A stretch of 27,237 nucleotides of DNA from DAOTZU01 sp034433995 (lineage in GTDB: Bacteria > Chloroflexota > Anaerolineae > UBA1429): assembly GCA_034433995.1 (NCBI GenBank), contig DAOTZU010000172.1, positions 1-27,237 of the forward strand. The letters are read 5' to 3'. Positions 16,132-23,132 of the stretch are shown here, piece by piece (the first letter of the stretch is position 1; each line of letters starts with the position of its first letter). The translations under genes were made by a program, and so were the position numbers. The notes under the pieces were generated by a model. That model saw only the letters and a program-made list of their open reading frames with translations, was not told the origin of the DNA and searched no databases.

Positions 16132-16710
16132 TCAGACGGGCTGCAGATACATGCTGGCCGCCCAGAGATAGACGCCGTCAAAGGCCACCTTGGTCCACTG
16201 GATGCCGCCGGCCCATTGGGTGATGCCGGTGGGCTGCAGGATGGTGCCGTAGGGCACTGTCCGCGCCACACCGTACCCCAGGCCTGGCCCGTAGCGCAAC
16301 CGCAGACCGTTGGGGGCGATCACCTTCAGCCCATGCTCGCCCGTGGGGCTGTAGCCGCCGTAATTGGCCAGGTAAGCCGCGGCGCAAAAGCCATCATGGT
16401 AATAGCCCCAGCGATAGACGCGCACAAAGCTCCAGGCAATCCCCTGGTTGTACACCGGCCCGGCCATGGGGTAGACCGTCTCGCCGTTGCGCAAGATGAG
16501 GATGGTGGGCTCGGCCAGGCTGGGCCCCTGGCGCAGGCGCAAGCCGGAGCTGGCCCGCACCGTGGTGGGCGCCCCTGGGATGGGCACAGCCGTGGTGGTG
16601 GGCGGTTGCCCCTCGCTGCCCGGCTCGGCGGCCCAAACGGTGAGCGGCGCCACGGCCAGGAGCAGGACGAGCCCCAAAACTGTTGCCAGATGCAGCCAAC
16701 GTGTACGCAT
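16132..16710 (-). CDS. secreted protein with two SH3-like (SH3b) domains
   Basis: 192 residues. The N terminus MRTRW plus a hydrophobic stretch to about residue 28 (ending TVWAAE) is a signal peptide. A Pro/Thr linker follows, then two SH3b-type repeats, each opening with GLRLRQGPSL or GLRLRYGPGL, at about residues 50-105 and 125-190. Such bacterial SH3 domains usually bind cell-wall or surface polymers. No catalytic domain is present, so it may be a wall-associated or structural protein. The ATG at 16710 has AAAGGAG about 7 nt upstream. The gene lies next to a dispersed repeat and about 120 bp upstream of the SMP-30-like gene. Confidence 0.82.
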   Translation of the reverse strand: MRTRWLHLATVLGLVLLLAVAPLTVWAAEPGSEGQPPTTTAVPIPGAPTTVRASSGLRLRQGPSLAEPTILILRNGETVYPMAGPVYNQGIAWSFVRVYRWGYYHDGFCAAAYLANYGGYSPTGEHGLKVIAPNGLRLRYGPGLGYGVARTVPYGTILQPTGITQWAGGIQWTKVAFDGVYLWAASMYLQPV

Positions 16711-16736
16711 AGCCGGACTCCTTTCTACCAAACTGG

Positions 16737-16874
16737 CCCCTCACCCCGTCCCTCTCCCCTGCGGGGCGAGGGGGGCTCCCCTTCCTCTCCCCCCTGGGGA
16801 GAGGCCAGGTGAGGGGGAGACCAAGTGCAGGTCCACCCCTCACCCCATCCCTCTCCCCAAGGGGAGAGGGGGGA
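16737..16874. repeat. dispersed intergenic repeat, copy A
   Basis: About 138 bp of C/G-tract hairpins, with units such as CCCTCTCCCC next to GGGGCGAGG and CTCTCCCCAAGGGGAGAG. The reverse complement of 24589-24709 matches it almost base for base over about 120 bp, including the segment AGGTGAGGGGGAGACCA. It sits in the 324-bp gap between the divergent SH3 and DUF368 genes. Such C/G-rich palindromic elements are common dispersed repeats in bacterial genomes. It encodes no protein that I would support. Confidence 0.8.
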
Positions 16875-16965
16875 GTTCCTACAATGATGACGCGCGAATG
16901 CCATCGTGGGTATGCCCTGGCGATGGCAGGACGCCCAGGTATTTTTATAGCGCATCCGGGGCCGA

Positions 16966-16994
16966 TTGTCCAGTGGGGGAACCTCTGCTATAAT
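16966..16994 (+). promoter_or_regulatory. promoter for the DUF368 gene
   Basis: -35 TTGTCC (16966-16971), a 17-bp spacer and a perfect -10 TATAAT (16989-16994). Predicted start near 17001, about 33 nt before the ATG. Just upstream, TGCCATCG (16899-16906) and CGATGGCA (16921-16928) form an inverted repeat that could be a hairpin or an operator. Confidence 0.75.
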
Positions 16995-17033
16995 GTCCTG
17001 GCTGGTGCTCGTTACACACTTCTCAAGGAGGCC

Positions 17034-17879
17034 ATGGTGCTGCAATCTCTCCTTTTGGTTTTCAAAGGCATCATCTATGGAGTGACCAATCTACTGCCCG
17101 GCATCGGCGGCGGGATCATCTTGCTCATCCTCGGCATCTATGAGCAGTTTGTGGAGGCGGTGGGGAACTTTTTCCTGGACTTAAAGCGCTGGAAGGAACA
17201 CTTGGCATTCCTGATCCCCGTGGGCATCGGCGCGGCCATCGGCATGATCGTCTTTGCGAAAGGGGTGACCATCATCCTGGAGCGCTACCCTGCCCCGACG
17301 ATGTTCTTTTTCATGGGGTTGGTCTTGGGCACGGTGCCCAGCGTCCTCAAGATGCATGAGGATATGCGCCTCACCTGGAAACGATTTCTGGCCTTTTTAT
17401 TGGGTTTGGGCCTGGTGGTGGCCTTTCGTTTCGCCGAACGGCAGGGCCTTCAGGCCGGTTGGGCGCGCGAGGCGAGCGGCCCCGGCGGGATACTCTATTT
17501 CCTGGGCAGCAACTTTATCGCCGGTGGGGCCAGCGTCACGCCCGGTTTGGACGGCTCCTATATCTGGATCCTTTCCGGTGTCTTTGAGCCGGTGATGGCA
17601 GCCCTTTCGGCCTTGGCCCAGCTGGAGTTTCACTGGGCTACCCTCATCACCACCGGGATCGGAGCGGTGGCGGGCATTATCCTGTTTTCCAAGGTGATCG
17701 ACACGGCCCTCAAACGCATCCCTGCGCCCACCTATTACGGCGTTTTGGGGTTGATTCTCGGCTCGGTCTATGGCCTCTGGCCCGATAACTGGCTGGCCAA
17801 CGGGGTACTGCTCCCCATCCTAGTCTTTGCCGTGGGTTGCGTTTTGGGGTTCTTGTCCAGCCGGTCGGAGAAGGGCTAG
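17034..17879 (+). CDS. DUF368 membrane protein, probable undecaprenyl-phosphate translocase
   Basis: 281 residues, polytopic, with about eight hydrophobic segments. DUF368 signatures are GVTNLLPGIGGGIILLILGIY near the N terminus and, in the second half, IAGGASVTPGLDGSYIWILSG; the two resemble each other, consistent with an internal repeat. Proteins of this family (PopT) were reported in 2023 to return the C55-P lipid carrier across the membrane, alongside DedA-type UptA proteins. That links it functionally to uppP in this window. AAGGAGG sits only 2-3 nt before the ATG at 17034, so the GTG at 17037 may be the real start. It converges on the Nramp gene with a 13-bp gap and no visible terminator. 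Confidence 0.88.
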   Translation: MVLQSLLLVFKGIIYGVTNLLPGIGGGIILLILGIYEQFVEAVGNFFLDLKRWKEHLAFLIPVGIGAAIGMIVFAKGVTIILERYPAPTMFFFMGLVLGTVPSVLKMHEDMRLTWKRFLAFLLGLGLVVAFRFAERQGLQAGWAREASGPGGILYFLGSNFIAGGASVTPGLDGSYIWILSGVFEPVMAALSALAQLEFHWATLITTGIGAVAGIILFSKVIDTALKRIPAPTYYGVLGLILGSVYGLWPDNWLANGVLLPILVFAVGCVLGFLSSRSEKG

Positions 17880-17892
17880 ACACGAGCTCGCT

Positions 17893-19131
17893 TTACGACC
17901 CCACAAAGAGGGATAGCGTCGCGATGCTCACCAAGATGGCCAGGATGGTGGCGAAAATGTTGGTGAACCGCCCGTTGCGCCACTGTTTCATCAGCTCGAT
18001 GTCGTTGGCCAGACGCAGCATCAGGTAAAGGACCACCGGCAAGAGCGCCGCGTTCGCTACCTGGGAGAGCCACATCAGCGGGAAGAGGGGGATGCCGGGG
18101 ATGAGGACGATGAGGGTGCCCAGCACGATCTGGCCGGTGTAAAGGCGGTAGAACATGGGCGCCTCGGCAGCGGTGCGGTCAATGCCCCGCTCCCAGCCGA
18201 AAGCCTCACAAGTGGCATAGGTGCTGGCCAGGGGCAACACCGAGGCCGCCAGGAGCGAGGCCCCCAAAAGGCCGAAGGAAAAGAGATATTTGGCCCCCTG
18301 GCCGGCCAAAGGGGCCAGGGCCATCGCCGCTTGTTCCGCCGTCTCCACGTGGATGCCGGCTACATAAAGCGTCGCTGCCGTGCAGATGATGACAAAAGCC
18401 GAGACCACGTTGCCCGTGGCGGCGCCGAACATCACATCGAGGCGCGTATAACGGTACTCCTCCATGCGCACGCCCTTATCGGCTACCGAGGCCTGGAGAT
18501 AGGCGCAACCCCACGGGGTGATGGTGGTGCCCACCGTGGCCATCAAGGCCAGGATATAATGCCGCTCCAAGCGGAAATCGGGCACAACGGCATGGTAGAG
18601 CACTTCTTTCCAGGGCGGGCGGGCGATAAAGGCCGAGATAATGTAGCCTACGGCATAGAGGCATAGGGCCAACAGCACCTTTTCTACCCGATGGTAAGAG
18701 CCGCGCAGCACCAGGAACCATAAACCCACCGCCGCAAGGGGTACGACGATATAGCGCGAGACACCCAAGAGCTCCGACGCGGCGGCGATGCCGGCAAACT
18801 GGGCCGTGGCGGTGCCGAAATTGGCCAGGAGCAGCCCTATGACCACGAAAAAGGTGGGGCGCACACCGTAACGCTCGCGGATGAGGTCCGTCAATCCCTT
18901 GCCCGTCACCGCGCCCATGCGCGCGGCCATCTCTTGCACCACTACCTCGCCCAAAGTGATCCAGACCAGCACCCACAAGAAACCATAGCCATAGACCGAG
19001 CCAGCCATGGAGTAGGTGGCAATACCCGAGGCGTCGTTATCGGCGCTGGCAGTGATCAGCCCCGGCCCAAGGATGGCCAAAAAGAAAAGGATTCTCTGCC
19101 CCAAGTAGCGCAAACGGGTTTTCAAGGTCAT
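17893..19131 (-). CDS. Nramp-family divalent cation transporter, magnesium (NRMT)-like
   Basis: 412 residues with about 11 membrane segments. The fold is Nramp: the N-terminal GPGLITASADNDASGIATYS occupies the position of canonical GPxxxxxxxxDPGN in helix 1, and VGTTITPWGCAYLQAS (residues 200-215) that of the helix-6 GATVMPHNLYLHS. The DPGN motif reads DNDA (D31-A34), and the helix-6 Met and His are Thr205 and Trp207. The canonical Met favours transition metals, and its loss is a feature of Nramp-related magnesium transporters (NRMT). The adjacent upstream gene encodes an MgtE_N/CBS protein, supporting magnesium. The ATG at 19131 has AGGAG 8 nt upstream; the frame reaching 19251 would overlap the upstream gene. 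Substrate assignment is inference. Confidence 0.87.
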   Translation of the reverse strand: MTLKTRLRYLGQRILFFLAILGPGLITASADNDASGIATYSMAGSVYGYGFLWVLVWITLGEVVVQEMAARMGAVTGKGLTDLIRERYGVRPTFFVVIGLLLANFGTATAQFAGIAAASELLGVSRYIVVPLAAVGLWFLVLRGSYHRVEKVLLALCLYAVGYIISAFIARPPWKEVLYHAVVPDFRLERHYILALMATVGTTITPWGCAYLQASVADKGVRMEEYRYTRLDVMFGAATGNVVSAFVIICTAATLYVAGIHVETAEQAAMALAPLAGQGAKYLFSFGLLGASLLAASVLPLASTYATCEAFGWERGIDRTAAEAPMFYRLYTGQIVLGTLIVLIPGIPLFPLMWLSQVANAALLPVVLYLMLRLANDIELMKQWRNGRFTNIFATILAILVSIATLSLFVGS

Positions 19132-19214
19132 GGTGGGATCTCCTGGCGCTGGTGGGATTGATGGAATCGGGTTTGGAGCGAGAGCCCATCTGCGGCGGGC
19201 GCGCGCTCCCAATC

Positions 19215-20477
19215 CTATACCCTGAAGAACCTGGGCAGCCTTTTCTTCCATGCGGTGGGCAAGGCGGCATCCAAGGCGTCATCCACGGTCACGATGCCGT
19301 GAAGCACTCCCTCCTCATCCACCACCGGCACGGCCAAAAGGTTGTACTTGGCAACAATCCGGGCCACCTCATCTTGGGAGGTCAGAGGATCCACCGTCAC
19401 CGGATTGTCCACCATCATCTGGTCCACGGGCATATCCGGCGGGGCCATGACCAACTCGCGCAGGGTTACCATGCCGCGGAGCTTGCCCGCCTCATCCACG
19501 ATATAGACATAATACATGGTCTCGTCCTCGCGGGCGGCGGGCGATTGGCGCAGGTGGGCCAAGGCTTGGGAGGCCGTCAGCCCTGCGGGGATGGTGGAGT
19601 ATTCGGTGGTCATGATGCCGCCGGCGGTATCTTCGGGGTAGGCGAGGAGCTTTTCCACATCCGCGGCATCCTCGTCGGCCATCAGGTCCAGCAGCTGTTC
19701 GCGCTGGGTGGGCTGGAGATCGGCCAAGAGGTCGGCGGCGCTGTTGGGATCCATCTCCTCCAAGACGTCGGCGGCCTTTTCCGGCGGCAGGCTCTCCAAC
19801 ACGCTCACCTGCAGCTCTGGCTCGATCTCTTGGATGGTATCGGCCACGGTGGGGGTATCCAGGGTGGTGAGCAGGGCCTGGCCGGTGGAACGATCCAGCT
19901 CGCTTACGATGGCGGCGATATCGGCCGGATGGAGCTGGCTGAGCTTGTCGCGGGAGACGCGCAGGCGGATGATGGGCGCATCGGCCTCCAACGGGGCCAC
20001 GTCGCTCCAGGGGATGACCCCCTGAGGCAGCTCGCGGCCCAGGGCCTTCAGGGCCTTGACGATGGCGTTCTCTACCCCCAAGCGTCGGGCCAGGCCCAAG
20101 CCGCCCACGTCCACGCCGGCCAAGCAATAATGGGAGTTGGTGCGGGCCAGTTGCAGGTCGTTCACCCGCACCACCCGTCGGCCCTCGGTATCCACAATCT
20201 GGCGATCTAGCACCTGGCGGCGCAGCCAGAGCTCGTCTTTTTTGGGCTCATAGGGCGGGGGTGTGGCCGTTTTCAGGATGATGGAGGGGCTCAGCCAGGC
20301 GATACTTTCAGCCGGGATGAGGCGCGGGGTGCCTCGTTTCTCGCCCACGGCCAGGGCGCGCAGGGGCGGGAGGCCTTGGCCCACCTCGCTCACCAGCACG
20401 TCCAAACACACGCCAACCTGCGTCCCTTGGGGATCCCATACAGGCTTGTCCAAGATGCGGCTCAACCAGGTGGTCAT
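19215..20477 (-). CDS. PRC-barrel/MgtE_N/CBS-pair protein lacking a membrane domain (Mg2+ sensor-like)
   Basis: 420 residues, fully soluble by inspection. A PRC-barrel-like region fills about residues 1-130 (LDKPVWDPQGTQVGVCLDVL, VLDRQIVDTEGRRVVRVNDL). An MgtE N-domain follows at about 175-280 (LHPADIAAIVSELD, LPPEKAADVLEEMDPNSAAD), then a CBS pair at about 290-405. In true MgtE channels the N and CBS domains sense cytosolic Mg2+ and gate a C-terminal pore of five helices, which is absent here. With the NRMT-like gene 83 bp downstream, it is probably the sensing partner of that transporter. The ATG at 20477 has AGGAGGTG upstream; the frame from 20504 lacks a ribosome site. Its mRNA starts with a long structured leader containing an intrinsic terminator. 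Confidence 0.9.
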   Translation of the reverse strand: MTTWLSRILDKPVWDPQGTQVGVCLDVLVSEVGQGLPPLRALAVGEKRGTPRLIPAESIAWLSPSIILKTATPPPYEPKKDELWLRRQVLDRQIVDTEGRRVVRVNDLQLARTNSHYCLAGVDVGGLGLARRLGVENAIVKALKALGRELPQGVIPWSDVAPLEADAPIIRLRVSRDKLSQLHPADIAAIVSELDRSTGQALLTTLDTPTVADTIQEIEPELQVSVLESLPPEKAADVLEEMDPNSAADLLADLQPTQREQLLDLMADEDAADVEKLLAYPEDTAGGIMTTEYSTIPAGLTASQALAHLRQSPAAREDETMYYVYIVDEAGKLRGMVTLRELVMAPPDMPVDQMMVDNPVTVDPLTSQDEVARIVAKYNLLAVPVVDEEGVLHGIVTVDDALDAALPTAWKKRLPRFFRV

Positions 20478-20563
20478 GAGGCACCTCCTCCCTTTAATAT
20501 CCAACTCCGCCCAGGAGGTTATGATACATCCACAGGAACCCTGGCGACCCTGGGCCAGGAAAC

Positions 20564-20590
20564 AAAAAGCCGCAGCAGTAAGCTGCGGCT
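20564..20590 (-). terminator. leader terminator (attenuator) upstream of the MgtE_N/CBS gene
   Basis: On the minus strand AGCCGCAGC (20590-20582) pairs perfectly with GCTGCGGCT (20576-20568), followed by TTTTT (20568-20564). It lies about 86 nt before the start codon and after the structured leader, so it probably attenuates the mgtE-like/Nramp operon. It may also end read-through from the upstream ABC-importer operon, which has no visible terminator of its own. Confidence 0.9.
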
Positions 20591-20796
20591 CGGCCGGGGG
20601 AGGTTACCTTCCCGTATGGGTCAGACGCGGCTTATCTGCTCAAATGCGGTTGCTCTCCTGGTAACTTGCAGGGTCGTCCTGGGTGCTCACCGGGTTCCCG
20701 CTACTGTTACCGTGACTATTACCGTTCGCTTCCATCGCTGCTCTAGTTCTCGTGAACTCACGGGTGCACAAATACCCGTGGGTTTACCCAAACTGG
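20591..20796 (-). promoter_or_regulatory. structured 5' leader, candidate riboswitch of the magnesium operon
   Basis: About 206 nt between the promoter and the attenuator, non-coding on the transcribed strand. Pairings seen: the 5' end (20796-20786) with 20621-20611, 9 of 11 positions, enclosing the element; CACGGGT/ACCCGTG (20780-20759); AGTTC/GAACT (20758-20745) immediately next to it; GGTAAC (20711-20706) with GTTACC (20665-20660). A second GGTAACC (20609-20603) just before the terminator could pair with the same GTTACC, giving mutually exclusive helices. Operons of this kind are often controlled by the M-box (ykoK) Mg2+ riboswitch, but I do not recognise the M-box core or the yybP-ykoY or ydaO cores as I remember them. 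Ligand and mechanism are unproven. Confidence 0.6.
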
Positions 20797-20800
20797 CCCT

Positions 20801-20829
20801 ATGATATGTCGGATGGGGAAAAATGTCAA
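20801..20829 (-). promoter_or_regulatory. promoter of the MgtE_N/CBS-Nramp operon
   Basis: On the minus strand: perfect -35 TTGACA (20829-20824), a 17-bp spacer, and -10 TATCAT (20806-20801, one mismatch). Predicted start near 20794, exactly at the 5' arm of the enclosing helix of the leader. It lies 24 bp after the stop of the upstream UroD-like gene. Confidence 0.8.
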
Positions 20830-20852
20830 GATGATGCGTCGTTATGCATCTA

Positions 20853-22112
20853 TCACCACAGCCGGGCGATCTCCTCGCGGGCGATCTCCACCCAGCGGCC
20901 CAGGCGCTGGGGCTGGTCCATGAGGGTGTGCACGTCCTTCATGGCGAATTCCACCTCGCAGTGTTTGGCCACCGTGAGGGTGTAGCGCAAATCCTGGCGG
21001 ATTTCCTCCTCATCCCACACCTGGCGGCTGATGATGGCCGGGTTGGGTTTGCGGCAAAAGATGTAGCGCCGCCCCAAGGCCTCGGCCATGAACGCTTGGT
21101 CGCACCAAGGGGAGATAGAGACGGAGCGCAAGTTGGAGAGCTGGGCGATCACATGCCAACGGCTATGCACCGGCTCGCAGCAGCCGTAGTAGCTCAGGCC
21201 GAATTGCTCGATCACCGGCTTTTGATAGGGCATGATGAACTCGGCAAACATCTCTGGCGAGACCCCCACCGTCTCTTGCGATTCCGAGAGGCCCCACAGG
21301 TCCTTCAGGCGCACGGGCTGCCCCTCGCGCCAATCGGGTTGGGGCAGCTCGGTGGTGTAGCCTATGCCCCCCGAGCCGACATAATCGTTCTCGTTGTTCA
21401 GGGTGAGCAACCCTTCCCGCTCACACCACTGGGTGATGTGCAGATGATCATCCCGCAGAAAGGCCATCAGCCGATGGAGACCATCGGGATCATCGTACAT
21501 CCAGAGCATCAGGTTATCCAGGCCGATGAGATCGATGGCCACGATGGTCATCCCCATGGTCCACCAATAGCTGCCACGAATGCGCACCGGCAGAATGCCT
21601 GCGAAGAGCTCCTCCAGGGTCGCCTTCCAGGCGAGGGTCCCTTCGCGGTCCACCGTGGGCACCCGGGGGTGGAGTTTTTCCCAATCCCGCTGCAGGTCTT
21701 TGATGGGCGGGTCCACTTTGTAGCTGCCCAGCTTGCCCTCATTATCGGCGCGGTTGTGCTCCACCGTCACGCCATAATTGCCCAGGTCCACCTTCCAGCG
21801 CACGTTGAGCCACGGTTCTAGCACCCAATCGTCGCGCACCTCCTCCACTTGAAAGAGCTGCAGCCGCAGCCCGCGCTCCAACTGGCGCGCCCAGGGCTCT
21901 TGGCAGCGCAGCGCGGAAAGGGGCATCACCTCGTCCACCACGCCGGAGGTTTCGGCCAGGATCATGGGCCGTTCTCCCTGCAAGGAGGCGTGCTTGCGCC
22001 ACAGACGGCGGCGCTCCTCCATGATGGGGTCGTGGGCGTGCTCCATCAGGCGTTGCCCCAGCTCGCGCAGGATTGCCCGATCGTGGGCGGTGATCTTGAC
22101 CTCTTTGTTCAT
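20853..22112 (-). CDS. uroporphyrinogen decarboxylase (UroD)-fold family protein
   Basis: 419 residues, resembling the URO-D superfamily that includes haem UroD and corrinoid- or cobalamin-linked methyltransferases (MtaA/MtbA-type). The C-terminal half carries TVGVSPEMFAEFIMPYQKPV followed by YYGCCEPVHSRW with C311, C312 and H316, a possible zinc site like that of the methyltransferase branch, and later SISPWCDQAF. It lacks the arginine-rich N-terminal FMRQAGR segment of true haem-pathway UroD. It is the last gene of the ABC-importer operon, 92 bp after a permease gene, so its substrate may be related to what is imported. The start at 22112 has AGAGGTG upstream. Confidence is good for the superfamily, low for the reaction. 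Confidence 0.7.
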   Translation of the reverse strand: MNKEVKITAHDRAILRELGQRLMEHAHDPIMEERRRLWRKHASLQGERPMILAETSGVVDEVMPLSALRCQEPWARQLERGLRLQLFQVEEVRDDWVLEPWLNVRWKVDLGNYGVTVEHNRADNEGKLGSYKVDPPIKDLQRDWEKLHPRVPTVDREGTLAWKATLEELFAGILPVRIRGSYWWTMGMTIVAIDLIGLDNLMLWMYDDPDGLHRLMAFLRDDHLHITQWCEREGLLTLNNENDYVGSGGIGYTTELPQPDWREGQPVRLKDLWGLSESQETVGVSPEMFAEFIMPYQKPVIEQFGLSYYGCCEPVHSRWHVIAQLSNLRSVSISPWCDQAFMAEALGRRYIFCRKPNPAIISRQVWDEEEIRQDLRYTLTVAKHCEVEFAMKDVHTLMDQPQRLGRWVEIAREEIARLW

Positions 22113-22143
22113 CCGAGCACCTCTGGTAGATTATGGACAAAAG

Positions 22144-22177
22144 GTCGCCATGATTGCCCGCGAGCAATCATGGCGAC
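22144..22177. repeat. perfect 14-bp inverted repeat between permease and UroD-like genes
   Basis: GTCGCCATGATTGC (22144-22157), a 6-nt loop, and GCAATCATGGCGAC (22164-22177). In the polycistronic mRNA this would form a very stable hairpin about 28 nt downstream of the permease stop. There is no T-run on the minus strand. It probably acts in mRNA stability or processing, or is a dispersed REP-like element. Confidence 0.8.
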
Positions 22178-22204
22178 TGCGAGCGCTGCCGTAAGATTGG
22201 GCCC

Positions 22205-23101
22205 TCAGCCCTTGATGGAACCCAAGGTCAGGCCCGTGACGAAATAGCGCTGCAAGAAAGGATAGACCAAGATGATGGGAATGGAGGCGATCATGATCAT
22301 GGCGCTGGCCAGGCCTTCGGGCGTGGCCTCCAGCAAGGCTTGACCCTCGCGGCCCGTCCCGCCGCCTGTGGCCCATTGCAACATCCGCGTGGTGATGCGG
22401 CTGTAGAGGTAGCTCTGCAAGGGCCAGTTCTTGGCCAGCTTGATAAAGATGACCCCGTCGAACCAGGCGTTCCAGTGGCCCACGGCGGCGAACAGGGTCA
22501 CCGTGGCCAGGGCCGGCAGGGAGATGGGCAAAAAGATGCGAAAGAGCACATCAAAGTGGGAGGCGCCGTCGATCACCGCCGCGTCGAACAGTTCGCCGGG
22601 GATGCCGCGGAAAAAGTTGATGATGATGATGGTGGAAAAGATCTGCAGCGCCCCCGGCACCACCAACACCCAGAACTTGTCCAGCAGGCCCAGATTGCGC
22701 AGCGCCAAGTAGTAGGGAATCAAGCCGCCGCTGAACATCATCCCGATGAGCATGATGACTTTGAACACCTGCCGGCCGGGCATGTGAATATGATCCCGGG
22801 AGAGAGGATAGGCCGTGAGCACCATCACCAACAGGTTCAGCGTGACCCCCACCAGCACCCGCAGCACAGAGATGCCGAAGGAGCTGATAAAGACCTGGTC
22901 CTTGGTCATATAATAGTAGTTCTGAAAATGCACGCCGATGGGCCACAACCAGACCTTGGCCGAGGAGATGGCGGCATGGCTGCTGAGGGAAAGGGCGAGG
23001 ATGTGCAAAAAGGGCGCCAGGCAGACGATCGCCAGGACCAGCAAAATCAAGTGGATGAGCACATCCGCCAAGCGATCGGTAAAGTGACGTTCTTCAACCA
23101 T
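22205..23101 (-). CDS. carbohydrate ABC transporter permease (MalG/LplC/YtcP-like)
   Basis: 298 residues with six predicted membrane helices. The ABC permease EAA-type loop that contacts the ATPase is DAAVIDGASHFDVLFRIFLPISLP, about 60 residues beyond mid-protein. Family resemblance is to the LplC/YtcP permeases of di- and oligosaccharide importers. It pairs with the permease gene 31 bp upstream. AGGAGG lies about 10 nt before the ATG. No ATPase gene is in the window, so a shared MsmX-like ATPase is likely. Confidence 0.93.
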   Translation of the reverse strand: MVEERHFTDRLADVLIHLILLVLAIVCLAPFLHILALSLSSHAAISSAKVWLWPIGVHFQNYYYMTKDQVFISSFGISVLRVLVGVTLNLLVMVLTAYPLSRDHIHMPGRQVFKVIMLIGMMFSGGLIPYYLALRNLGLLDKFWVLVVPGALQIFSTIIIINFFRGIPGELFDAAVIDGASHFDVLFRIFLPISLPALATVTLFAAVGHWNAWFDGVIFIKLAKNWPLQSYLYSRITTRMLQWATGGGTGREGQALLEATPEGLASAMIMIASIPIILVYPFLQRYFVTGLTLGSIKG

Positions 23102-23132
23102 CGTTCATCATCCTCCTGAGGTTCCGGTTGGC

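Noticed and set aside
16737..16874. CRISPR array
   Set aside because: The C/G-tract units are irregular, adjacent and palindromic, without uniform repeats or unique spacers; no cas genes are present.
20591..20796. Standard M-box (ykoK) riboswitch
   Set aside because: The conserved M-box segments I know are not seen in order; kept only as a candidate of unknown class pending a covariance-model search.
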